64,000 nucleotides of DNA, taken from the NCBI GenBank assembly GCA_012064385.1, contig QRDG01000525.1:518222-582221 (forward strand), read 5' to 3'. Below are positions 1-13,226 of this stretch, piece by piece. Source of the DNA: Puccinellia tenuiflora. Lineage: Eukaryota > Streptophyta > Magnoliopsida > Poales > Poaceae. The notes under the pieces are model-generated. The model saw only the letters and a list, made by a program, of their open reading frames with translations. It searched no databases and was not told the origin of the DNA. Made by a program: the position numbers and the translations under genes. How positions within the stretch are numbered: position 1 is the stretch's first letter; every line of letters starts with the position of its first letter.

Positions 1-422
1 CCAAACCCTTGGGTGCGGTTCATCGGTGAATAGGGTGAGGCCTTTGTGGCATCTTGAGTAGGCCTCTTGTGGCGAGCTCACACCCCTCCAACGAGATGTA
101 CTCCCTTAACAAGGAGGAACTCGGGAATACATCCTCGTCTCCGCGTGCCTCAATTATTTCTATACCCGAGCTTTTTACTTATGCAATTTACATTGTGATA
201 GCCATCGTTCTTGAAGTTAATATCTTGCTATCACCTTGTTGCTTGCCTTGCTTAGCATAAGTTATTGGTGCACATAGGTGAACCTAGTAATTTAGGTTGT
301 TGGCTTGTTAATTTAAACACATAGTTTTATTCCGCAATTATCAAGCCTTTAATTTGAAAAAGTTTTAATCGACTATTCACCCCCCCCCTCTAGGAGACAT
401 CTCGGCATCGTTTGTTCTTTCA
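1..422 (+). mobile_element. 3' end of a Copia LTR (tail of an upstream duplication unit)
   Basis: This stretch aligns with the last ~420 bases of the full LTRs at 18587-20855, 41849-44129 and 50030-52320, and it ends in TTCTTTCA just before the primer binding site. The rest of the LTR lies left of the window. It is followed by gag and then satellite, exactly as the LTR at 18587 is, so it belongs to a further copy of the tandem macro-repeat. Confidence 0.93.
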
Positions 423-424
423 AT

Positions 425-436
425 TGGTATCAGAGC
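425..436 (+). other. Primer binding site (initiator Met tRNA type)
   Basis: TGGTATCAGAGC begins three bases after the LTR end. This is the standard plant Copia site complementary to the 3' end of initiator methionine tRNA, where minus-strand cDNA synthesis would begin. Confidence 0.92.
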
Positions 437-476
437 ATCGGCTCTCTTTTTGGGCTTCACCGCCTAGAGAGTAAAG

Positions 477-1848
477 ATGTCGTTTAGAGGATTAGTGCAC
501 AATTCCATGTTTATATTCAATGGCACACATTTTAATGTTTCGAAAACTTATATGCTTAGTCACTTACGGGTCTTGGACCCCAATATTGAGCGAATCTTAG
601 ATATAGGTTTTTCTCCTCCAAAGGATTACGAAAGTACGACTTTAGAGGATGAGAAAAACTTATATCTAGATGCTCTAGCTTCTAATGAGTTTTGCAAATT
701 TGTGAGTGTTGTAGTTTTTGAGTCAATCATGGATCTCCGGGACGCTCATGAGCTTTGGACCAAGCTTCAAGATAAATATGGAGTGTCCAACTCTATTGAG
801 GATGATTGTTCTCCCTCCATCTCCAGCCGTGACGAGATCTCATCTTCGTCTACTTCACCAAAATGTGGTAAGCCACAAACTAATGTGATGGTGAGTAGTC
901 ATAGGTTTTGCAATATTGATAGTGAGCTCATTTTTTATGATCTTTTATCTCTATCTTGTTGCAATGCCTCATCTTTGGACCTAAACACACATAGCACTAT
1001 AAATGTCATACATGCTAGTGTTGATAGTCTGTGCATATCATCTAAAAATTGCTTGTATGAATCTAATGATGATATGCTTACTTTATCTTGTTGTCATGAT
1101 AAATATGCTTGTGTTCCCTCTAAGTCTTGCATGAATAATAATGTAGAGGAAACCCAATTTTATATGCAACAAGATGTGAACTTGAGTAGTTCAAAAATTA
1201 ATTGCTCCTCTTCATCCACCACTCATTGCCTTATGGCTAAATCTTCTTCTAGTGATGATAATGATAATGATAATAATGATGAAAAAGATGATGAGGAAAA
1301 TAATGATGCTCTCCTTCATGATAAAGGTCTAATGATTCTTAAGGCTCTTTCAAAAAATAAAAATGCTTGTGATAACCTCTATGAAATCATGAGCACCCTT
1401 GTTGAGCGTAGGAAAACTATTGAGGCTTTGGAAGTTAGCCTTGAAGAAAAGGGTAAGATAGAAAGTGATGATGCTATGGAGAAGGCATCTTTAGAGGATG
1501 CTCTTGAAGAAGAGCAAGAGACTCGTGCTTCTATTGATGAGAAATTAGAATCTATTGAGGAGTCTCATAATGAAATTATTGCTAAAATCATTAAAGAACA
1601 TGACCATGCTCATGCAAAATATAAAGTGTTTAAAATGGAAAATTCTAGATTGAATAATGAGCTTGTCATGTTGTCTACCTCTATTCCTAATGTCAATGAT
1701 GTTTCTGCTATTAACTCCATTTCTTGTGAAGCATCTACTTTTAAGGAGAATGTTGAGCTAAGGGCTCAACTTGAGTAGCTAACTAGCAAGTATGGGAAGT
1801 TGGAAGAAAGTCATAAAAAGCTATCTAGCTTTAATGATCATCTTCTAG
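477..1848 (+). pseudogene. gag: Copia gag, 5' part, truncated by the satellite junction (copy 1)
   Basis: The reading frame opens 41 bases after the primer binding site with MSFRGLVHN. The N-terminal ~110 residues look like the plant Copia gag (UBN2/DUF4219-like) region: a Trp-poor FNGTHFNV start, then an HELWTKLQDKYG stretch. A Ser/Cys-rich middle, a very acidic Asp/Asn tract and a Glu/Lys-rich coiled coil follow. A TAG at 1776-1778 ends the frame; copy 2 has TTG there. The first conserved Trp (FNVWK in the other copies) is Ser here. At 1848 gag breaks off after CTTCTAG and satellite begins. The zinc knuckles and all pol sequence are absent. Gag would package the element RNA in cytoplasmic particles; this copy cannot. 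Confidence 0.88.
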
Positions 1849-4800
1849 ATGTAGCTTGGTATGGGAACCAATGTTACCGAACAGACTTTTCTCAAATTGT
1901 TTTTATAAATATCGTTTTTCATTTTTTAAGTGTCAAAAATGACTTTTTTGTGAAGTACAAAAAATATGGTGCAAAATGGCACCCATCCAATTTTCACACA
2001 AAGTGGTCCATATTTGATGGATAATACACAAATATAAGGAATTTTCTCACTTTCTACCAAATTCCCCAATTTAAATGACTTTATGTCGATTTTCCGAAAG
2101 TAATTATAAAGTGAACTATAGGTGTGTGATAGTTTGCTCTAAATTTTTTAGAAAAATCATTGTAATATACACAAGTAGTGATTATTTCACAGAAACGTTG
2201 ATAGTTTTGAAAAATTCGACCTCTTTCAACGAATAGCCATGCTCTCCATTTTGACTTGTTTTTAAAAAAAACTCAAAGAAAATGAAGAAAATATCAAAAA
2301 AATCATTTGGCATGGAGTCCTCTGATGTGTACTAGTTGCTAGGAAAAATAATAAAATTGAGTTATGACAAACTATTCAAAACAATCCTTCACAAAAAGCT
2401 CTATCATCTATAAACATGTGTATGTTTCAATCCAAATGATCAAGATGTGACCATTCTCGTGGCATAGTTTTTGATAATGAACCCATATTTGGCACATAGG
2501 TGTATCTTCGTATGGGAAACAATATTACCGAACAGAGTTTTCTCAAATTATTTTAATAAATATCATTTTTCATTTTTTAAGTGCCAAAAATGACTTTTTT
2601 GTGAAGTAAGTACAAAAAATACTGTGCAAAATGGCACCCATCCAATTTTCACACAAAGTGGTACATATGTGATGGATAATACATAAATATGAGGAATTTT
2701 CTCGCTTTCTACCTAATTTCGCACATTTAAATGACTTTATGCCGATTTTTTCTGAAAGTAATTACAATTTGAACAACAAGTGTGTGATAGTTTGCTCTGA
2801 AAATTTTAGAAAAATTATTTTAAGATACACAAGTAGTGATTATTTCACAGAAATGTTGATAGTTTTGAAAAATTCGACCTCTTTCAACGAATAGCCATGC
2901 TCTCCATTTTGAGTTGTTTTTGAAAAAACTCAAAGAAAATGAAGAAAATATCAGAAAAATAAATCCTATGGCATGCGCAGTCCTCTGATGTGTACTAGTT
3001 GCTAGGAAAAATAATAAACTTGAGTTCTCACAAACTATTCAAAACAATCCTTCACAAACAGCTCTATCATCTATAAACATGTATATGTTTCAATCCAAAT
3101 GATCAAGATGTGACCATTCTCATGGCATAGTTTTTGATAATGCACCCATATTTGGCACATAGGTGTACCTTCATATGGGAAACAATGTTACCGAACAGAA
3201 TTTTCTCAAATTATTTTTATAAATATCATTTTTCTTTTTTTAAGTGCCAAAAATGACTCTTTTGTGAAGTAAGTACATAAAATATGGTGCAAATTGGCAC
3301 CCATCCAATTTTCACACAAAGTGGTCCATATGTGATGGATAATACACAAATATGAGGAATTTTCTCGCTTTCTACCTAATTTCCCACATTTAAATGACTT
3401 TATGCCGATTTTTCGAAAGTAATTACAATTTGAACTATAGGTGTGTGATAGCTTGCTCTGAAAATTATAAAAAAAATCATTGTAAGATACACAAGTAGTG
3501 ATTATTTCACAGAAACGTTGATAGTTTTGAAAAATTCGACCTCTTTCAACGAATAGCCATGCTCTCCATTTTGACTTGTTTTTGAAAATACTCAAAGAAA
3601 ATGACGAAAATATCAAAAAAATAAATCCTTTGGCATGGAGTCCTTTGATGTGTACTAGTTGCTAGGAAAAATAATAAACTTGAGTTCTGACAAACTATTC
3701 AAAACAATCCTTCACAAAAAGCTCTATCATCTATAAACATGTATATGTTTCAATCCAAATGATCAAGATGTGACCATTCTCATGGCATAGTTTTTGATAA
3801 TGCACCCATATTTGGCACATAGGTGTACCTTCATATGGGAAACAATGTTACCGAACAGAATTTTCTCAAATTATTTTTATAAATATCATTTTTCTTTTTT
3901 TAAGTGCCAAAAATGACTCTTTTGTGAAGTAAGTACATAAAATATGGTGCAAATTGGCACCCATCCAATTTTCACACAAAGTGGTCCATATGTGATGGAT
4001 AATACACAAATATGAGGAATTTTCTCGCTTTCTACCTAATTTCGCACATTTAAATGACTTTATGCCGATTTTTCGAAAGTAATTACAATTTGAACTATAG
4101 GTGTGTGATAGCTTGCTCTGAAAATTATAAAAAAAATCATTGTAAGATACACAAGTAGTGATTATTTCACAGAAACGTTGATAGTTTTGAAAAATTCGAC
4201 CTCTTTCAACGAATAGCCATGCTCTCCATTTTGAGTTGTTTTTGAAAATACTCAAAGTAAATGACGAAAATATCAAAAAAATAAATCCTTTGGCATGGAG
4301 TCCTTTGATGTGTACTAGTTGCTAGGAAAAATAATAAACTTGAGTTCTGACAAACTATTCAAAACAATCCTTCACAAAAAGCTCTATCATCTATAAACAT
4401 GTATATGTTTCAATCCAAATGATCAAGATGTGACCATTCTCATGGCATAGTTTTTGATAATGCACCCATATTTGGCACATAGGTGTACCTTCATATGGGA
4501 AACAATGTTACCGAACAGAATTTTCTCAAATTATTTTTATAAATATCATTTTTCTTTTTTTAAGTGCCAAAAATGACTCTTTTGTGAAGTAAGTACATAA
4601 AATATGGTGCAAATTGGCACCCATCCAATTTTCACACAAAGTGGTCCATATGTGATGGATAATACACAAATATGAGGAATTTTCTCGCTTTCTACCTAAT
4701 TTCGCACATTTAAATGACTTTATGCCGATTTTTCGAAAGTAATTACAATTTGAACTATAGGTGTGTGATAGCTTGCTCTGAAAATTATAAAAAAAATCAT

Positions 4801-7800
4801 TGTAAGATACATAAGTAGTGATTATTTCACAGAAACGTTGATAGTTTTGAAAAATTCGACCTCTTTCAACGAATAGCCATGCTCTCCATTTTGACTTGTT
4901 TTTGAAAATACTCAAAGAAAATGACGAAAATATCAAAAAAATAAATCCTTTGGCATGGAGTCCTTTGATGTGTACTAGTTGCTAGGAAAATAATAAACTT
5001 GAGTTCTGACAAACTATTCAAAACAATCCTTCACAAAAAGCTCTATCATCTATAAACATGTATATGTTTCAATCCAAATGATCAAGATGTGACCATTCTC
5101 ATGGCATAGTTTTTGATAATGCACCCATATTTGGCACATAGGTGTACCTTCATATGGGAAACAATGTTACCGAACAGAATTTTCTCAAATTATTTTTATA
5201 AATATCATTTTTCTTTTTTTAAGTGCCAAAAATGACTCTTTTGTGAAGTAAGTACATAAAATATGGTGCAAATTGGCACCCATCCAATTTTCACACAAAG
5301 TGGTCCATATGTGATGGATAATACACAAATATGAGGAATTTTCTCGCTTTCTACCTAATTTCACACATTTAAATGACTTTATGCCGATTTTTCGAAAGTA
5401 ATTACAATTTGAACTATAGGTGTGTGATAGCTTGCTCTGAAAATTATAAAAAAAATCATTGTAAGATACACAAGTAGTGATTATTTCACAGAAACGTTGA
5501 TAGTTTTGAAAAATTCGACCTGTTTCAACGAATAGCCATGCTCTCCATTTTGACTTGTTTTTGAAAATACTCAAAGAAAATGACGAAAATATCAAAAAAA
5601 TAAATCCTTTGGCATGGAGTCCTTTGATGTGTACTAGTTGCTAGGAAAAATAATAAACTTGAGTTCTGACAAACTATTCAAAACAATCCTTCACAAAAAG
5701 CTCTATCATCTATAAACATGTATATGTTTCAATCCAAATGATCAAGATGTGACCATTCTCGTGGCATAGTTTTTGCTAATGCACCCATATTTGGCACATA
5801 GGTGTACCTTCATATGGGAAACAATGTTACCGAACAGAATTTTCTCAAATTATTTTTATAAATATCATTTTTCTTTTTTTAAGTGCCAAAAATGACTCTT
5901 TTGTGAAGTAAGTACATAAAATATGGTGCAAATTGGCACCCATCCAATTTTCACACAAAGTGGTCCATATGTGATGGATAATACACAAATATGAGGAATT
6001 TTCTCGCTTTCTACCTAATTTCGCACATTTAAATGACTTTATGCCGATTTTTCGAAAGTAATTACAATTTGAACTATAGGTGTGTGATAGCTTGCTCTGA
6101 AAATTATAAAAAAAATCATTGTAAGATACACAAGTAGTGATTATTTCACAGAAATGTTGATAGTTTTGAAAAATTCGACCTGTTTCAACGAATAGCCATG
6201 CTCTCCATTTTGACTTGTTTTTGAAAATACTCAAAGAAAATGACGAAAATATCAAAAAAATAAATCCTTTGGCATGGAGTCCTTTGATGTGTACTAGTTG
6301 CTAGGAAAAATAATAAACTTGAGTTCTGACAAACTATTCAAAACAATCCTTCACAAAAAGCTCTATCATCTATAAACATGTATATGTTTCAATCCAAATG
6401 ATCAAGATGTGACCATTCTCGTGGCATAGTTTTTGCTAATGCACCCATATTTGGCACATAGGTGTATCTTTGTATGGGAAACAATGTTACCGAACAGAGT
6501 TTTCTCAAATTATTTTTATAAATATCATTTTTCTTTTTTAAGTGCCAAAAATGACTCTTTTGTGAAGTAAGTACATAAAATATGGTGCAAAATGGCACCC
6601 ATCCAATTTTCGCACAAAGTAGTCCATATTTGATGGATAATACACAAATATTAGCAATTTTCTTGCTTTATACCTAATTTTTCACATTTAAATGACTTTA
6701 TGCCGATTTTTCGAATGTAATTACAATTTTATCTATAGGTGTGTGATAGTTTGCTCTCAAAATTTTAAAAAAAAATTATTGTAAGATACACAAGTAGTGA
6801 TTATTTCAAAGAAACGTTGATAGTTTTGAAAAATTTGACCTCTTTCAACGAATAGCCATGCTCTCCATTTTGACTTGTTTTTTAAAAAACTCAAAGAAAA
6901 TGAAGAAAATATCAGAAAAATAAATCCTTTGGTATGGAGTCCTTTGATGTGTACTAGTTGCTAGGAAAAATAATAAACTTGAGTTCTGACAAACTATTCA
7001 AAACAATCCTTCACAAAAAGCTCTATCATCTATAAAGATGTATATGTTTCAATCCAAATGATCAAGATGTGACCATTCTCGTGGCATAGTTTTTGATAAT
7101 GCACCCATATTTGGCACATAGGTGTATCTTTGTATGGGAATCAATGTTACCGAACAGAGTTTTCTCAAATTATTTTTATAAATATCATTTTTCATTTTTT
7201 AAGTGCCAAAAATGACTTTTTTGTGAAGTAAGTACAAAAAATATGGTGCAAAATGGCACCATCCAATTTTCACACAAAGTGGTCCATATGTGATGGATAA
7301 TACACAAATATGACGACTTTTCTCGCTTTCTACCTAATTTCGCACATATAAATGACTTTATCTCGATTTTCAAAAAGTAATTACAATTTGAACTATAGGT
7401 GTGTGATAGCTTGCTCTGAAACTTTTAGAAAAATCATTGTAAGATACACGGGTAGTGATTATTTCACAGAAACGTTGATAGTTTTGAAAAATTCGACCTC
7501 TTTCAACGAATAGCCATGCTCTCCATTTTGACTTGTTTTTGAAAAAACTCAAAGAAAATGAAGAAAATATCAGAAAAATAAATCCTTTGGCATGGAGTCC
7601 TCTGATGTGCACTAGTTGCTAGGAAAAATAATAAACTTGAGTTCTGACAAACTATTCAAAACAATCCTCCACAAAAAACTCTATCATGTATAAACATGTA
7701 TATGTTTCAATCCGAATGATCAAGATGTGACCATTCTCGTGGCATAGGTTTTATTAATACACCCATATTTGGCACATAGGTGTATCTTCGTATGGGAAAC

Positions 7801-10262
7801 AATGTTACCGAACAGAGTTTTCTCAAATTATTTTTATAAATATCATTTTTCGTTTTTTAAGTGCCAAAAATGACTTTTTTGTGAAGTAAGTACAAAAAAT
7901 ATGGTGCAAAATGGCACCCATCCAATTTTCACACAAAGTGGTTCATATGTGATGGATAATACACAAATATGAGGAATTTTCTCACTTTCTATCTAATTTC
8001 GCACATTTAAAAGACTTTATCTCGATTTTTCGAATGTAATTACAATTTGAACTATAGGTGTGTGATAGTTTGCTCTGAAAATTTTAGAAAAATCATTGTA
8101 AGATACACAGGTAGTGATTATTTCACAGAAATGTTGATAGTTTTGAAAAATTCGACCTCTTTCAACGAATAGCCATGCTCTCCATTTTGACTTGTTTTTG
8201 AAAAATTTCAAAGAAAAAGAAGAAAATATCAGAAAAATAAATCCTTTGGCATGGAGTCCTCTGATGTGTACTAGTTGCTAGGAAAAATAATAAACTTGAG
8301 TTCTGACAAACTATTCAAAACAATCCTTCACAAAAAACTCTATCATCTATAAAAATGTATTTGTTTCAATCCAAATGATCAAGATGTGACCATTCTCCTA
8401 GCATAGTTTTTGATAATGCACCCATATTTGGCACATAGGTGTATCTTCGTATGGGAAACAATGTTACTGAACAGAGTTTTCTCAAATTATTTTTATAAAT
8501 ATCATTTTTCATTTTTTAAGTGCCAAAAATGACTTTTTTGTGAAGTAAGTACAAAAAATATGGTGCAAAATGGCACCATCCAATTTTCACACAAAGTGGT
8601 CCATATGTGATGGATAATACACAAATATGATGAATTTTCTCGCTTTCTACCTAATTTCGCACATATAAATGACTTTATCTCGATTTTCAAAAAGTAATTA
8701 CAATTTGAACTATAGGTGTGTGATAGCTTGCTCTGAAACTTTTAGAAAAATCATTGTAAGATACACAGGTAGTGATTATTTCACAGAAACGTTGATAGTT
8801 TTGAAAAATTCGACCTCTTTCAACGAATAGCCATGCTCTCCATTTTGACTTGTTTTTTGAAAAAACTTAAAGAAAATGAAGAAAATATCAGAAAAATAAA
8901 TCCTTTGGCATGGAGTCCTCTGATGTGCACTAGTTGCTAGGAAAAATAATAAACTTGAGTTCTGACAAACTATTCAAAACAATCCTCCACAAAAAACTCT
9001 ATCATGTATAAACATGTATATGTTTCAATCCGAATGATCAAGATGTGACCATTCTCGTGGCATAGGTTTTGATAATGCACCCATATTTGGCACATAGGTG
9101 TATCTTCGTATGGGAAACAATGTTACCGAACAGAGTTTTCTCAAATTATTTTTATAAATATCATTTTTCGTTTTTTAAGTGCCAAAAATGAATTTTTTGT
9201 GAAGTAAGTACAAAAAATATGGTGCAAAATGGCACCCATCCAATTTTCACACAAAGTGGTCCATATGTGATGGATAATACACAAATATGAGGAATTTTCT
9301 CACTTTCTATCTAATTTCGCACATTTAAAAGACTTTATCTCGATTTTTCGAATGTAATTACAATTTGAACTATAGGTGTGTGATAGTTTGCTCTGAAAAT
9401 TTTAGAAAAATCATTGTAAGATACACAGGTAGTGATTATTTCACAGAAATGTTGATAGTTTTGAAAAATTCGACTTCTTTCAACGAATAGCCATGCTCTC
9501 CATTTTGACTTGTTTTTGTAAAATTTCAAAGAAAATGAAGAAAATATCAAAAAAATAAATCCTTTGGCATGGAGTCCTCTGATGTGTACTAGTTGCTAGG
9601 AAAAATAATAAACTTGAGTTCTGACAAACTATTCAAAACAATCCTTCACAAAAAACTCTATCATCTATAAAAATGTATTTGTTTCAATCCAAATGATCAA
9701 GATGTGACCATTCTCCTAGAATAGTGTTTGATAATGCACCCATATTTGGCACATAGGTGTATCTTCGTATGGGAAACAATGTTACCAAACAGAGTTTTCT
9801 CAAATTATTTTTATAAATATCATTTTTCATTTTTTAAGTGCCAAAAATGACTTTTCTATGAAGTAAGTACAAAAAATATGGTGCAAAATGGCACCTATCC
9901 AATTTTCACACAAAGTGGTCCATATGTGATGGATAATACAGAAAGATGAGGAATTTTCTCGCTTTCTACCTATTTCGCACATTTAAATGACTTTATGTCG
10001 ATTTTCCGAAAGTAATTACAATTTGAACTATAGGTGTGTGATAGTTTGCTCTGAAAATTTTAGAAAAATAATTATAAGATACACAAGTAGTGATTATTTC
10101 ACAGAAACGTTGATAGTTTTGAAAAATTCGACCTCTTTCAAAGAATAGCCATGCTCTCCATTTTGACTTGTTTTTGAAAAAATCAAAGAAAATGAAGAAA
10201 AATATCAAAAAATAAAATTCTTCGACATGGAGTCCTCTTATGTGTACCAGTTGCTAGGAAAA
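1849..10262. repeat. Satellite array 1, ~660-bp monomer, about 13 monomers
   Basis: Head-to-tail AT-rich monomers can be followed with the landmark GGTGTATCTTCGTATGGG near 1850, 2505, 3162, 3822, 4482, 5141, 5801, 6461, 7121, 7779, 8437, 9096 and 9756, so the spacing is 654-661 bases. The five units from 3162 to 6460 are nearly identical. From about 7120 to 9760 the period is a dimer of ~1318 bases: alternate monomers share GTGCACTAG versus GTGTACTAG and other variants. The first monomer (fused to gag) and the last (ends at CTAGGAAAA) are the most diverged. I do not recognise the satellite family. The ~136-residue minus-strand open frames in the near-identical units have no protein features and look fortuitous. 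Confidence 0.95.
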
Positions 10263-10273
10263 TTTTTGTAGTG
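10263..10273 (-). other. Possible CACTA-type terminus at the right edge of satellite array 1
   Basis: The array stops at CTAGGAAAA and is followed by TTTTTGTAGTG. Read on the minus strand this is CACTACAAAAATTTTCC, the form of a CACTA transposon end. The corresponding site at 33496-33506 reads CACTACTAAAATTTTCC. Each satellite monomer also carries a CACTAG...CTAGGAAAA-like segment at the same phase. I infer that the array may sit at the end of, or derive from, a CACTA element. No partner terminus is visible. Confidence 0.3.
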
Positions 10274-12821
10274 CCATTTTGTAAAATATTCTTGGTAGTT
10301 GTTTCACAAACACCCTGTTTTTAGCACCTAGAGACCATTTTAAATGGTGTCCGGAACCAATCAGAAGGCAGAACCGCTCTTCCCATGGATCACCCCTCTG
10401 TACCCTATTCGAACCGTCCACAGCCTACTGATCCAAATCCAACGTCTCTCACTCACCCCTCCTTCCAAACCCTAGCAGCGCGGGGCACCCTCATCTCCTC
10501 CCTGGAATGGATCCCATTCCTTCCCGAGAACTCACGCGCCGCCGCCTCCCTCTCTCTCGCCTTCCGCACACCTCGCCGCTCTCTCCCCCAGAAACGGCGC
10601 CCCCATCCGCACACCTCGCCGCTCAATCCTAGCCACCACAAACCCTAGATCCAGGCTCCGGCTTGACAGAAGGAGCAGGGGGAGAAGCTTCGATCTGTCG
10701 AATCCATGGTGGCAGCGGTGGGGTGATGCGCAGCGGAGCCCATGTGGCCTGCCTGGGGCTCACACCGTCACCGGCGTCCTTGAGCTCTAAACCGGGCGGC
10801 AACGCATCCAGGTGCAACGGATGGCTCCAGCTCCGGCCGGTGAAGGGGCGGCGGACAGAAGGATGCTACGGCGCCGACGCGAGCCACAGAGGGCTATGCA
10901 GACGGTCGTCCACCACACGCTGTTCGTCGTCGTCGGCTCCACATGGCTCCCCGATTGACTGTCACAGGATGCTATTAGCGCAGGTGAGACCCAATTCCTC
11001 GTATCTGCTGTAGGGGTTTGTATATGTACACCCAGATTGATCTTGATTTGTTTTGGGAGCAGAAATGCATCTACTTTCCACGTTTGGTTGTAGTATCTCG
11101 TAGTATCCAAATTAGTTCTAGTTTGCAGGTATTTTTATTCTTATCTGCTGATGTTCTCCAATCCCCCTGATAGCAGATGCTATAAATCATGAACGCAATG
11201 CTTGTTATTCTTGTGCCATTGGACTATGTAACAGTGTAAAAATGTTTTAATTGTATTCTAGGAGCTGTAGTATGATTTTCTGATTACTAGCCAAGACTTG
11301 CATCTGTGTCTATTACTGTATTGTTAAACGCACATCACTTTCACGATTGCTACTCCAGCAAGTAACAAGCATGATCAGTCTCTTGAGAAAAAAACAATTT
11401 CACTTAATATTTTGCTTGTGGGTTAAATCATCTTCTTCTCGGTGCGGAGCTCAAGGTCGCTATCCACCAGGTTCCTGGCGCTGGTGGCCACGAGATCCAG
11501 TGGCGATAGGACACCCTCCTTCCCTGCATCCTCCTCTGCCGCAGCACCTTGGCTCCATGCTCGCGGTCTCCTCCGATGTCGTCGCCGGGAACAAGGCCGC
11601 ACAGCCGGTGAGACATCACCTCTTCTCTCTATCCGTAGTCCCAACAGGTCTTGCGCAACTTTTACTGATTAGTACTGGATCCTGAGACCTGCCTTTGTGG
11701 ATTCAAGAGGTGTTCTAGATTTTGTGTCATACCCTGTACCCCGATATGCTAGATTCACGAACCCGAGTTCAGATTGGTTTGAGTTGAATCTTACAACCTT
11801 TTTTCTCCGATGTTTGGTAGTATTTCTACTACCCAGATATGCTAGATAGTAGCCTCGTCCTAAAATCCCGAGCTAATGGATGATTATGAGTGTTACTGTG
11901 ATATAATATTTCTTAGTAGTTCCCATAGTATTATCCATATTTTTAAGAGTCTAGCTTATTATGCCCTGCATGGTGACCGTTTGCATCATCTCCTTGTTGT
12001 GCATACCATAAATTCCTTCATTATTCTTGTCCTAAACTTCTGATCCTGATACTGGTTGTTGTTTGTCTTGGTGACTTTACAGGAAAGTTTGCGACTCATC
12101 ATCCTGCCTGAACAACACCTCCTTGAACTCCAGAGGTACTTCTTTGGTCACACTCGAATTTTTGTTACCCGAGGCAATAATGTATACATGCCAATTACCT
12201 TCCGTCTTTTGTTCTTACATAAACGATATCAAAGTTACTTGATTTGGCACCACCAGCAGGAAGGGCTTTCGTGGCTGGTCGCCGATGGGTATCTCGCACC
12301 ATCTGTCTGACGAGTTCCATAGCAGGATGCTGCTGATGTCTAGGACAAGATGTTGATGTCCTCGCTACCGTCGGCGACGTCCTACTGCTCTGTCATGTTT
12401 TGGGTGGGCTACAACCCTATTGTACGTGCTCTTGGTTCTCCTTTTGTATCCATGGTGCTTTGGATCACGGCCTTCGTGCCACAGCCATGTGTGCATCTTG
12501 TGCTAACTATTCTTTGATCATGACACCCAGTGACTTGCGATTTGGCTCTTTTAAGTATTTAGGGCATGAATCTCTTTAGTAATTGATGATTTTAGGTCAT
12601 GATCATCTCATTAATGCGACTGAAGGGTGATAGGAGTTGTGATATAAATATTTGTGTTGTCGTTTTGTTTGTGTGGCACTTGTGATTTTGTGCATGACTT
12701 TTTGATATGCATGTGATAATATTTGTGATGATATGTGTATGGATGCAATATATATGTGTATATATTGAATTGTTTGAACTGCAGGAATTATTACAAAAAA
12801 TATGAAAAATACCAAAATTAC
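10274..12821 (+). other. Gene-like segment with a GC-rich first exon, unassigned (copy 1)
   Basis: An AT-rich upstream stretch gives way at about 10380 to a GC-rich, CpG-rich segment. It holds an open frame from the ATG at 10508 (MDPIPSRELTRRR) that stops after ~40 codons. GCGCAGGTGAGACCC near 10980 resembles a splice donor, and TTTACAGGAAAG near 12080 resembles an acceptor. Short open frames nearby (10663-11013, 11347-11685, 12056-12310) match nothing I know. The layout looks like the 5' end of a plant gene or a captured gene fragment. In the second copy a 13-base gap removes the ATG at 10508, so strong coding constraint is unlikely. It could be a non-coding transcript or a transposon passenger. 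Confidence 0.35.
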
Positions 12822-13226
12822 AGGTCTTTGCCGAGTTCAACTCTCGGCAAAGCCCGCAGCTCAGCCTCATAGGAGAGGTCTTTGCCGATGGCTATTCACC
12901 GTAGCACTTGGCAAAGAAGCAACCTTTGTCGATGGCTGTATTGACATGCACTCGGCAAAGACATTTGCCACGTGGCTCCGCCGTCTCCGTGTGGGTAACG
13001 GCCGTTTAGTTTTCTTTACCGAGTGCCCCGCTTTAACACACGGCAAAGCCTTTGCCGAGAGCCCTGACGGAATGAACTCGGCAAAGAGCTCTTTGCCGGT
13101 ACCTCCTCTGCCGACACCCTTTGCCGAGAGCCCCGATGGAATGAACTCGGCAATGGATGTGCCGAGTGTTTTACGGCGTTCGCCAAGTGTTTTGGCCGCT
13201 TGGCAACGCCTGTTTTTCCCGTAGTG
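12822..13226. mobile_element. CACTA-derived terminal segment with TTTGCCGAG repeats (copy 1)
   Basis: About 400 bases are dense in CTTTGCCGAG and CTCGGCAAAG in both orientations (first at 12826). The segment ends in TTTTTCCCGTAGTG at 13226, which is a CACTA terminus (CACTACGGGAAAAA) on the minus strand. Such subterminal repeats are the usual transposase-binding sites of grass CACTA elements. A matching left terminus is not clear: the sequence around 12790-12822 (ATTACAAAAAATATGAAAAA) may be a decayed one. No transposase is present, so this is a deletion derivative or solo end. Confidence 0.6.

Noticed and set aside
3206..6255. Five nearly identical 136-residue minus-strand frames in satellite array 1, looking like a conserved tandem protein family.
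   Set aside because: They recur only because these monomers are nearly identical and the unit is 660 bases, a multiple of three. Other monomers break the frame with one-base changes, there is no domain, and composition is that of AT-rich satellite.
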